A stretch of 8,612 bases of DNA, from positions 1 to 8,612 of the forward strand of contig WOZA01000122.1 of assembly GCA_011620505.1 (NCBI GenBank). The letters are read 5' to 3'. The stretch's first letter is position 1. Each line of letters starts with the position of its first letter. Below are positions 1 through 6,061 of the stretch, in pieces. The DNA is from Anaerolineaceae bacterium. GTDB lineage: Bacteria; Chloroflexota; Anaerolineae; Anaerolineales; Anaerolineaceae. The notes beneath the pieces are model-generated. The model ran no database searches, was not told the DNA's origin, and saw nothing but the letters and a program-made list of their open reading frames with translations. A program made the position numbers and the translations under genes.

Positions 1-9
1 TCACGGACG

Positions 10-34
10 AACTCCACCCCCTTTAGTTCCCCCT
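10..34. repeat. 25-bp direct repeat, copy 1
   Basis: This copy matches positions 93-117 at 24 of 25 bases; the only difference is G at 26 against A at 109. It begins AACTCCACCCCC and ends TTCCCCCT. The two copies flank the stem-loop at 40-88, so the whole block looks like one short repeated intergenic element downstream of the TPR operon. Whether it recurs elsewhere in the genome cannot be seen here. Confidence 0.8.
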
Positions 35-39
35 TATTT

Positions 40-88
40 GCCGGATTGAACCCCGCAAAAATACACGGGGCTGGCAGCGCAATCCGGC
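40..88. repeat. Nested inverted repeat (possible stem-loop)
   Basis: The outer arms GCCGGATTG (40-48) and CAATCCGGC (80-88) are perfect 9-bp reverse complements. Inside them CCCCG (51-55) pairs with CGGGG (66-70) around a 10-nt loop (56-65). The element lies downstream of the minus-strand TPR operon, so it could end or protect that transcript. No U-run follows the stem in either direction, which argues against a classic intrinsic terminator. A dispersed palindromic repeat is the other reading. Confidence 0.65.
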
Positions 89-92
89 CTAC

Positions 93-117
93 AACTCCAC
101 CCCCTTTAATTCCCCCT
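93..117. repeat. 25-bp direct repeat, copy 2
   Basis: This is the second copy of the repeat at 10-34, with one mismatch. Its last six bases form the start of the left arm of the small hairpin at 112-129. Confidence 0.8.
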
Positions 118-129
118 CTTGAGAGGGGG
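112..129. repeat. Short GC-rich hairpin after the TPR operon
   Basis: CCCCCTC (112-118) and GAGGGGG (123-129) are perfect 7-bp reverse complements around the loop TTGA. The hairpin lies about 30 nt beyond the stop codon of the downstream TPR gene. On the minus strand it is followed by AATTAAAGG rather than a T-run. It may stabilise the 3' end of the transcript or help terminate it, but that is not shown. Confidence 0.5.
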
Positions 130-160
130 TCAATGCAATCGAGGGGGGCAAATATGAAAA

Positions 161-1585
161 TTACGGCGTAGGCGTCGGGGTGGGGATGACGAAGGGGGTT
201 TCGGTTGGCGCGGGAGTGGGCGTGCCCTCTACTGTCGGCAGCGGCGTGGCGGTGGGGTACGTCTCGCCCGGGCTGATGCGGCAGATGTTCTCGCTGGGGA
301 TGACGATGGCCATGATGGTCTCATCATCCGAATACATCGCGCGAATCTGCTGGAAGATCCTCGCGGCAGTATCGCAGTAGTCGTCCAGCCCATCGCGGTG
401 CAGACCTGCCAGGACGGAGCCGTAGGTGTAGTAGTAGAGCACGGTGGAGTCGGAAAGCGGCAGCGGGCTGGTCTCGATCTGCGATTCGCAGGGGTCTTCC
501 TCGCGCGCCAGGCAGGTCTGCTCGGCGGTGCAGCCTTCCACGGCGCAGCGCAGGGCTAAGATGGCGCCCTCGTAGTTGCGCGCGCGATGATAGATGACGC
601 CCACCTGACCGTAGGTGTCGGGGTTGTAGGGGTTGATCTCGAGGGCGCGATAGGCATTGCGCGAGGCTGCCATGGCTTCACCCTGGCGGATGTAGGTGTT
701 GGCGATGGCCATGTAGGGGATGGGGTCCTGGATGCCGAGCTGCTGGTTGAGGTTGACGGCTTTTTCGAAGAGCTCGAGGGCGATATCGTACTGGCGCAGG
801 TAGCGGTGGAGCACGCCGGCGCGGATGTAGAGGAAGGTGAGGTTGGGCGTAACCTCGATGGCTTTTTGGTACCACTCGATGGCGAGGTTGTATTCGCCGA
901 GGATTTCATAGATATAGGCCTGCACGCGGCGCACATCCATCAGGTGCTCGCCGTTTTCGCGAGCCTGGGCGATGTAGTCCTGCGCCTGTGTCAGTTTGTA
1001 TTGGTCGATCAGCACTTCGGCGTAGTAGGCTTTGGCGAGGGCATTGGTGGGGTCCAGCTGGATGGCTGCCAGGGCTTCGGCTTCCGCCTGGTTGAGGTAG
1101 TCTTCGGACATTTCCCCCGACAAGGAGGGGTTGGAAAGCCAGCTGAGCACGAAAGCGCGCACCGCAAGCACGTCGGCATTGGTCGGTTCGGCTTGCCTGG
1201 CAATGTCGATCACAGCCAGGGCCTGGTTGAGGCTGTCGCGGCGTTCCTGATCGGTGGTGAGGCTGCTGGAGGAGTAGGTGAGGATGCGCGCGAGTTCCAC
1301 GCGCACGGCGGTGTTGTTGGGCTCGAGGACCAGGGCTTTGTTGAAGGATTCGATCGCTTTTGCGAGGTCGCCCGCCTGGAAGTGGGTTTCGCCTTCGGTG
1401 ATGAAGGAGTTGACCGTGCGGGTGGGCGTGGGGGTGGGGACGAATGGCGGCCAGATCTCGCCGCTGGCATAGTCGCGCAGGACGGCGACGAGCACCACGA
1501 TCACCAGCAGGATGAGCATGATGCGGTAGGGGTTCGAGCGGTTGCCCGAATTGCGGAAGAGGTCCTTGCGTTCGTCGATGTACAT
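161..1585 (-). CDS. Membrane-anchored TPR protein with Pro-Thr linker and tail (downstream paralogue)
   Basis: This 474-residue protein has a short basic N-terminus (residues 1-21), one hydrophobic segment (about 22-37) and the linker PPFVPTPTPTR (46-56). About eight to nine TPR-like helix pairs follow (about 61-412), and a Pro-Thr tail (443-474) ends PTPTPTP. TPR units show the usual A..Y/F..AI..A...P pattern, for example around 61-91, 221-250 and 324-350. TPR domains bind proteins. The charge pattern predicts N-in topology with the TPR domain outside the membrane. All six cysteines (347, 352, 358, 366, 404, 435) lie in the last fifth, which would suit disulfides outside the cell. The ATG lies 18 nt after the stop of the paralogue at 1604-2890, with only a weak GGCGGA-like ribosome site, so it is probably co-transcribed and perhaps translationally coupled. 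The binding partner is unknown. Confidence 0.92.
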   Translation of the reverse strand: MYIDERKDLFRNSGNRSNPYRIMLILLVIVVLVAVLRDYASGEIWPPFVPTPTPTRTVNSFITEGETHFQAGDLAKAIESFNKALVLEPNNTAVRVELARILTYSSSSLTTDQERRDSLNQALAVIDIARQAEPTNADVLAVRAFVLSWLSNPSLSGEMSEDYLNQAEAEALAAIQLDPTNALAKAYYAEVLIDQYKLTQAQDYIAQARENGEHLMDVRRVQAYIYEILGEYNLAIEWYQKAIEVTPNLTFLYIRAGVLHRYLRQYDIALELFEKAVNLNQQLGIQDPIPYMAIANTYIRQGEAMAASRNAYRALEINPYNPDTYGQVGVIYHRARNYEGAILALRCAVEGCTAEQTCLAREEDPCESQIETSPLPLSDSTVLYYYTYGSVLAGLHRDGLDDYCDTAARIFQQIRAMYSDDETIMAIVIPSENICRISPGETYPTATPLPTVEGTPTPAPTETPFVIPTPTPTP

Positions 1586-1603
1586 GCGAAAATCCGCCCG
1601 GGG

Positions 1604-2890
1604 TCAGGGGGTGGGGGTGGCTGTTGGTCCGGTGACAATCGTTGGAGTGGGGGCAGGCGTGGCTGTGGGCGGATTGAGGAGGTTTTCCTCGCAGATTTTG
1701 ATGATCTCATTGGCGTTGAAAACGCCGTCGACGTTATCCGCCACGTTTTGCAGCAGCGCGTTTGCCACGGTGACCGCTTCATTGCAGCGGTTGATGCGCG
1801 CCAAAGCCAGCCCATAACGGCTGTAAAGTTCAATCACGCCGGTGTCATACGAGAGGGGGATGCCCTCCACGACCTGCCCATCCTCGGAGGTCCCGCCGCG
1901 CACGGCGGTTTCGAGGTAGGGCAGCGCCTGGTTGTACTGCCCCTTGCGGTAGTAGAGCGTGCCCAGGTTGGAATAAAGCTGAGGGTCCTGCGGACCGTCG
2001 CGCAGAGCCAGGCTGCCGTATTGGATGCCCTTATCCCACTCGCCCAGCATGCCGTAGACGCGCGAGATAAACAGGTTTGGGGTGGGGTCGGTGGGGTTGA
2101 GGGAATAGGCCTTGGTGAATTCGAAGACGGAGCGGTCGAGCTCGTTGGTGTTGATCAGGTTGCGCCCCAAAGCCATGTGCACCTGGGCAATGTGGGGGTT
2201 GATGGCGATAGCGGCGTCGAGCTCGGTGACGGCTTCCTCGTAGTTGCTGGTGATCTCGAGGACGTAACCGCGCGCCCAATGCGCCTCGAGGAGGTTGGGC
2301 TCAAGCGCCAGGGCAGTGCGCGATTCCTCGATGGCAAGATCGATGGTGTCGAGCTCCTGCATGCCGGCTTCGACCCGCAGGGCAAGGATGTAGGCAAGAA
2401 CGGCATGCGCCAGACCGCTGTTCTGATTGAGCTCGATGGCGCGCCTGGCATCGGCTTCGCCGTCCAGGTATTCTTTTTGGAAGCCCTTCGCCCAGCCGGA
2501 GAGGGCATAGGCATCGGACTCGGTATTGTCGAGCAGGATGGCGTTCTGCGCGTTCACCTGCGCCTGCACCAGCTGATCGGTGTAGATCTGCAAGCGCGAG
2601 ATTTTGAGGTAGTTGGTGATATTTTGCGGATCGGCGTTGATCGCGCCCTGGTAAGCCTCGATCGCCTGGAGGTACTTGCCTTCAGCCGCAAGCGCGTCGG
2701 CTTCCTCGACAAAAGACTGCGGATCGCGCGTTGGAGTGGGCGTGGGCACGAAGGGTGGGTCCATCATTGGCACCACCACCAGGTTCAGGTAGACAAGCGC
2801 GCCAATGGAAATGAGCAGAAACGTCAGCAGCCAGGGGTTCACCTGCCTGCGCTTCTTGCTCAGAGATAATTTACTTCCTTTAAGATACAT
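1604..2890 (-). CDS. Membrane-anchored TPR protein with Pro-Thr linker and tail (upstream paralogue)
   Basis: This 428-residue paralogue of the next gene in the operon has the same plan. It has a basic N-terminus (KKRR at 12-15), one hydrophobic segment (about 20-40), the linker PPFVPTPTPTR (45-55), about eight TPR-like repeats (62-332 plus a degenerate C-terminal pair to about 400) and a Pro-Thr tail (407-428). Clear TPRs lie around 62-90, 203-234 and 305-332. Its only cysteines, 369 and 400, are spaced exactly like 404 and 435 of the paralogue. The domain is predicted to be outside the membrane, and its role is probably protein binding or scaffolding. The ATG at 2890 is chosen because a strong -10 element ends 6 nt before it. 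No Shine-Dalgarno sequence precedes it, so a leaderless mRNA is likely. A GTG at codon 17 would remove the basic segment and is less likely. Confidence 0.92.
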   Translation of the reverse strand: MYLKGSKLSLSKKRRQVNPWLLTFLLISIGALVYLNLVVVPMMDPPFVPTPTPTRDPQSFVEEADALAAEGKYLQAIEAYQGAINADPQNITNYLKISRLQIYTDQLVQAQVNAQNAILLDNTESDAYALSGWAKGFQKEYLDGEADARRAIELNQNSGLAHAVLAYILALRVEAGMQELDTIDLAIEESRTALALEPNLLEAHWARGYVLEITSNYEEAVTELDAAIAINPHIAQVHMALGRNLINTNELDRSVFEFTKAYSLNPTDPTPNLFISRVYGMLGEWDKGIQYGSLALRDGPQDPQLYSNLGTLYYRKGQYNQALPYLETAVRGGTSEDGQVVEGIPLSYDTGVIELYSRYGLALARINRCNEAVTVANALLQNVADNVDGVFNANEIIKICEENLLNPPTATPAPTPTIVTGPTATPTP

Positions 2891-2896
2891 AAAACG

Positions 2897-2926
2897 ATAT
2901 TATCACGATTTTTTAGCGAGCGTCAA
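2897..2926 (-). promoter_or_regulatory. Sigma70-type promoter of the TPR operon
   Basis: On the minus strand, TTGACG (2921-2926) is separated by 18 nt from TAATAT (2897-2902). A TG dinucleotide one base upstream of the -10 box (2904-2905) makes it an extended -10 element. Normal spacing puts transcription start at about 2890, the A of the ATG. This is the best promoter in the window. Confidence 0.75.
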
Positions 2927-3012
2927 CCGGGGTGTTAGGTTCAGGTTTCGATCACCGCAGGATTTAAACCCTTGAGGTGGTTGGGAACCGTAGGGTCAAT
3001 GACCGAACAAAG

Positions 3013-3095
3013 CCTCCCCCCGCGGGACGCCTCGACTCCAATGTCATATGGAAAGGGCAGGCCCTTTCCCTACAAGGAACGAGAGTGGGGGGAGG
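3013..3095. repeat. Nested palindrome between the helicase gene and the TPR operon
   Basis: The outer arms CCTCCCCCC (3013-3021) and GGGGGGAGG (3087-3095) are perfect 9-bp reverse complements. Between them GGAAAGGG (3050-3057) pairs with CCCTTTCC (3062-3069) around the loop CAGG. The element starts 14 nt beyond the stop codon of the minus-strand helicase, where a terminator would be expected. The inner hairpin is followed on the minus strand by ATATGACATT, not a T-run. It may be a 3'-end structure or a dispersed palindromic repeat. The rest of 2891-3108 holds only the TPR promoter. Confidence 0.6.
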
Positions 3096-3108
3096 GTGGG
3101 TAAGCGGC

Positions 3109-5907
3109 TCAGATGCCGAGCCAGCGGGCGGCTTTCTCGGGCAGGTTGGCGATGCCGCCCTGGATGACGGTGCACTTGGGCAGCGATTCCAGGAACAGCT
3201 TGCCGTAAGGCTTGGTGATCACGCGCTTATCGAGGATCACCACCACGCCGCGGTCGGTCTGGGTGCGGATCAGGCGGCCAAAGCCCTGCCTGAAGCGTAG
3301 AATGGCCTCCGGGAGGTTGTACTCGTTGAAGGGATCGTCGAAGCTCTCCGCGCGGGCAGCGATGATCGGGTCGCTGGGAACGTCAAAGGGCAGTTTGGCG
3401 ATCACCAGCACCGAGAGCGCCTCGCCGGGGACGTCCACGCCTTCCCAGAAGGCGCGCGTGCCCAAAAGCACAGCCCGGGGAGTGGTCTTGAAGGTTTCGA
3501 GCAGCGCGGTGGCAGAGGCACCCTCGCCCTGCTCAAAGACGGTGATGTCGTGCTTTGCCAGGGGTGCCTGGATGGCTTTGGAGGTCTTTTGCAGTTGGGC
3601 GTAGGAGGTGAAAAGCACCAGCATGCGCCCACCGATGGCGACCGCCAGGCGGGTGACCGCTTCATCGATGGTACGCTGATGACCATAGCTGTCGTTCGGC
3701 TCGACGATGTCGGTTGGGAGGTAAACCAGGGCGGCGTGTTCGTAGTCGAACGGGGAACCGACCGTCAGTTCGTCGGCGTCTTCCCCGTTCAGGCGCCTGC
3801 GCAGGTAGTCAAACTCGCCGTGGGTGGTGAGGGTGGCTGAGGTCAGGATGACGCTGGCTTTCTCGTGCCAGAGGTATTTCTCCATCAAGCCGCCAATGTG
3901 CAGCGGCGCAATCTGCAGAGTGAGGCGACCCTGCAGCGGATCCAGCTCGACCCAGTAGATCTGGTCGGATTGTGGGTCCATCGTCAGGCTTTCAACCTTC
4001 TCGCGGATCTCGCTGAGGTTCTGGTTGAACATCGCCAGGGTGCCGAGGAGGTCTTCAGCGTCTTCGCTCTCCATCGATTCCAAGCCCCGCAGCACTTCGC
4101 GGATCTGCCTGAGAATTTTCAGGAGTGCGTCCAGGTCGCTGGCGGCCTGCTCCCAGCTGATCTCCACATCCAGCCAGGCGGGCATGGTGCGGACGGTGCT
4201 GAGGATGCGCGTCTGTTGGGGGTAGGTGCCGATGGGTTTGCCCTCGCGCAGCTCCAGCAAGAGGTTGTCCAGGGCGCGGAAGTAAGCCGTCATTTCCGTG
4301 TCAAAGCGAAAAGCGCGGTCGGTGGCTTCGGCGACGAGTTTGGTGAGTTCTGCCAGGTCTGAAGGTTTCAATAGAGCATGGGCAGCGGAAAGCAGCCGCC
4401 CCATCAGACCCTGTTCCGGGCTGCCGAGGTCTCGCACCAGGTGGTTGACGTCCTGAGCGCGCAGCCGGTAAGCCATGGCGTCGGTGGTGGCAGCTTCGAG
4501 ATGGTGCGCTTCATCGATGATGAGGTAGTTATAGGCAGGCAAAACGTGGTTTTCAGTGGCGGCGTCTGCCAGCAGAAGGGCATGGTTGACCACCAGGATA
4601 TGAGCGCTTTCGGCAGCCATGCGCGCCTTGTAGAAGGGGCAGCGTCCGCCGGTACGTTTGAGACAGTTTTCAAGTTTACAGCCTTCATCCTCCGCCGAAA
4701 TCCGGCTCCAGATCAGGCGTTCGGGCATGCCGTTCAGGTTCAGTTCGCTGCGGTCGCCACTTTGGCTGCTCTGCAGCCATACCAGCACCTTGCCCATCAC
4801 ACGCAGTTCATCGAGGTTTTCCGGCTTGCGCCGCCGCATGGCGTTGAAACGGCGCGGGCAAAGGTAGTTGCCGCGCCCTTTTAGCACCGCCGCCTGGATG
4901 TCCAAACCGGTGGCTTCGACCAGGTCAGGGATGTCCTTTTTAACCAGTTGATCCTGCAGGGCGATGGTGTTGGTGGAGATGACAACCCGTTCTTTGTTGG
5001 TGAGCGCCCAGGCAGCCGCGGGGATGAGGTAAGCCAAGGATTTGCCGGTGCCGGTGCCAGCTTCGACCATCAGGTGCTGACCTTTGTTGAGGGCATTTCC
5101 AACCGCCCGGAGCATTTCCACCTGCTGCGAACGGTGTTCGAAGCCTTCGATGTGCTGTGAGAAAGCCCCGCCGGGCTCCAGTTCTGCAGCGAGGTCATCA
5201 ACATTGATCAGCTGAAGCTCCGTGACCGGCTGGAGCGGCTTCGTCCGCACGGGTTTGCCAAACTCGAAGAGCAGCCCGCCTTCCTGGTCCAGCACGCGTT
5301 TTGGCTGGATGCCCTGCTGGATCAACTCCTGCAGGACCCAGCGGAAGGGCAATTCCGCCGCCCAACCCAAGCCCTGGCTTTGCTTGACCATCTCAGCAAT
5401 CAGGTCAATGGGCAGTTGCCCAAGCTTCTCGTAAAGTTTATTGTATACGCCCATGGTCGCGCGGGCGTCGTTGATGGCACGATGAGCCTCGCTAAGCACA
5501 ACCCCCAGTTGGTAGCAGAGCGAGCCCAAGCCGTAGCGCGGCGCCGAAGGCATCAGAACCGCTGCCATCTCGTAGGTGTCGATTACCGGATTTTTCTTTA
5601 AGCCGCCATAGCGCTGGAAAAAGCTGATGTCGAAGCCGACATTCTGCCCAAGGATGGGATAATCGCCGATGAAGCTCTCCAGCTCCGGGTAGATATCCGC
5701 AAGCAAAGGGGCATTCATGACCATGGCATTCGTGATGCCAGTCAGGTTGGCGATAAAGGAATTGATCGGCTTGCGGGGGTTGATCAGGGTGGAAAACTCA
5801 TCCAAAACGCGGTTTTCGTTGAATTTCACCGCGCCGATCTCAATGACTGAGTCGTTTTTGGGGTCCAAACCGGTTGTTTCGATATCCAGGGAGACAATGA
5901 CAGGCAT
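3109..5907 (-). CDS. dinG: DnaQ-like 3'-5' exonuclease fused to DinG/XPD-family Fe-S helicase
   Basis: The protein has 932 residues. Residues 1-165 form a DEDDh exonuclease with all five catalytic residues visible: D8 and E10 in LDIETTG, D93 in QNVGFD, and H142 with D147 in HRAINDA. The C-terminal part is a superfamily 2 helicase. It has Walker A GTGTGKS (284-290), the DEAH box (465-468), ILTSATLT (687-694), GTRAFWEGVD (816-825) and motif VI QGFGRLIR (874-881). Cysteines 350, 410, 415 and 423 sit where DinG/XPD helicases bind a 4Fe-4S cluster. The family unwinds DNA, including forked, R-loop and quadruplex structures, in repair and replication restart, and acts in the cytoplasm. The start is set by the DnaQ motif close to the N-terminus. 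No Shine-Dalgarno sequence precedes it, and TATAAT ends 7 nt before the ATG. It is monocistronic as far as the window shows. The symbol follows family usage; activity of each half is inferred from motifs. Confidence 0.95.
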   Translation of the reverse strand: MPVIVSLDIETTGLDPKNDSVIEIGAVKFNENRVLDEFSTLINPRKPINSFIANLTGITNAMVMNAPLLADIYPELESFIGDYPILGQNVGFDISFFQRYGGLKKNPVIDTYEMAAVLMPSAPRYGLGSLCYQLGVVLSEAHRAINDARATMGVYNKLYEKLGQLPIDLIAEMVKQSQGLGWAAELPFRWVLQELIQQGIQPKRVLDQEGGLLFEFGKPVRTKPLQPVTELQLINVDDLAAELEPGGAFSQHIEGFEHRSQQVEMLRAVGNALNKGQHLMVEAGTGTGKSLAYLIPAAAWALTNKERVVISTNTIALQDQLVKKDIPDLVEATGLDIQAAVLKGRGNYLCPRRFNAMRRRKPENLDELRVMGKVLVWLQSSQSGDRSELNLNGMPERLIWSRISAEDEGCKLENCLKRTGGRCPFYKARMAAESAHILVVNHALLLADAATENHVLPAYNYLIIDEAHHLEAATTDAMAYRLRAQDVNHLVRDLGSPEQGLMGRLLSAAHALLKPSDLAELTKLVAEATDRAFRFDTEMTAYFRALDNLLLELREGKPIGTYPQQTRILSTVRTMPAWLDVEISWEQAASDLDALLKILRQIREVLRGLESMESEDAEDLLGTLAMFNQNLSEIREKVESLTMDPQSDQIYWVELDPLQGRLTLQIAPLHIGGLMEKYLWHEKASVILTSATLTTHGEFDYLRRRLNGEDADELTVGSPFDYEHAALVYLPTDIVEPNDSYGHQRTIDEAVTRLAVAIGGRMLVLFTSYAQLQKTSKAIQAPLAKHDITVFEQGEGASATALLETFKTTPRAVLLGTRAFWEGVDVPGEALSVLVIAKLPFDVPSDPIIAARAESFDDPFNEYNLPEAILRFRQGFGRLIRTQTDRGVVVILDKRVITKPYGKLFLESLPKCTVIQGGIANLPEKAARWLGI

Positions 5908-5914
5908 GGGTCAA

Positions 5915-5920
5915 ATTATA
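5915..5920 (-). promoter_or_regulatory. -10 box of the helicase gene, predicting a leaderless mRNA
   Basis: A perfect TATAAT on the minus strand ends 7 nt before the ATG at 5907, so transcription should begin at about 5907-5908. I see no good -35 box 16-18 nt upstream. No Shine-Dalgarno sequence lies between the box and the start codon. Confidence 0.6.
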
Positions 5921-5972
5921 CCCTGTTGTCTGAGCCATCCGCGTTAGCTTTTTTACCCGAGGTTTTCAGATG

Positions 5973-5996
5973 TTTCGAAGAGTTGCATTGTCGAAA
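5973..5996. promoter_or_regulatory. Inverted repeat in the divergent promoter region (possible operator)
   Basis: TTTCGA (5973-5978) and TCGAAA (5991-5996) are perfect reverse complements separated by 12 nt. They lie between the divergent helicase and rseP promoters. The spacing could suit a dimeric regulator, but six-base arms can arise by chance. It does not match the Firmicutes-type SOS box as I know it. Confidence 0.25.
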
Positions 5997-6035
5997 GTTA
6001 ATAGCTTTCCAACAAACCCCAACCCACAAAATAGG

Positions 6036-6041
6036 TATAAT
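6036..6041 (+). promoter_or_regulatory. -10 box of the rseP operon
   Basis: A perfect TATAAT lies 20 nt before the rseP start codon. No recognisable -35 box lies 16-18 nt upstream. The predicted transcription start at about 6048 gives a leader of about 14 nt, just long enough to hold the ribosome binding site. Confidence 0.55.
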
Positions 6042-6048
6042 TCCGATC

Positions 6049-6054
6049 AAGGAG
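6049..6054 (+). promoter_or_regulatory. Ribosome binding site of rseP
   Basis: AAGGAG lies 7 nt before the ATG at 6062. It is a strong Shine-Dalgarno match and fixes this start codon. Confidence 0.85.
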
Positions 6055-6061
6055 TACGTTT

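Noticed and set aside
10..117. CRISPR array
   Set aside because: There are only two repeat copies, the space between them is itself palindromic, and no cas gene is present.
1418..2758. Recent tandem duplication of the TPR gene
   Set aside because: The paralogues differ through most of their length and at synonymous sites even in the shared linker, so the duplication is old.
587..2869. A 760-codon open frame on the plus strand
   Set aside because: It runs antisense across both TPR genes and the gap between them. Its translation is rich in Gly, Val, Asp and His without any domain. The minus-strand frames have clear TPR, membrane and linker patterns, so this is a shadow of high-GC codon bias.
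3050..3069. Intrinsic terminator of the helicase gene
   Set aside because: The 8-bp stem is perfect, but ATATGACATT follows it on the minus strand instead of a T-run, so I list it only as part of a palindrome.
2977..3300. A 107-codon plus-strand frame spanning the intergenic gap and the end of the helicase gene
   Set aside because: It overlaps the helicase C-terminus, crosses the nested palindrome, has no ribosome binding site and resembles no protein.
4378..4884. A 168-codon plus-strand frame inside the helicase gene
   Set aside because: It is antisense to the Fe-S and DEAH region of the helicase, which is strongly conserved; the plus-strand translation has no recognisable motif.
5973..5996. 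SOS (LexA) box controlling the helicase gene
   Set aside because: The arms TTTCGA/TCGAAA with a 12-nt gap match neither the Gram-negative nor the Firmicutes LexA consensus as I know them.
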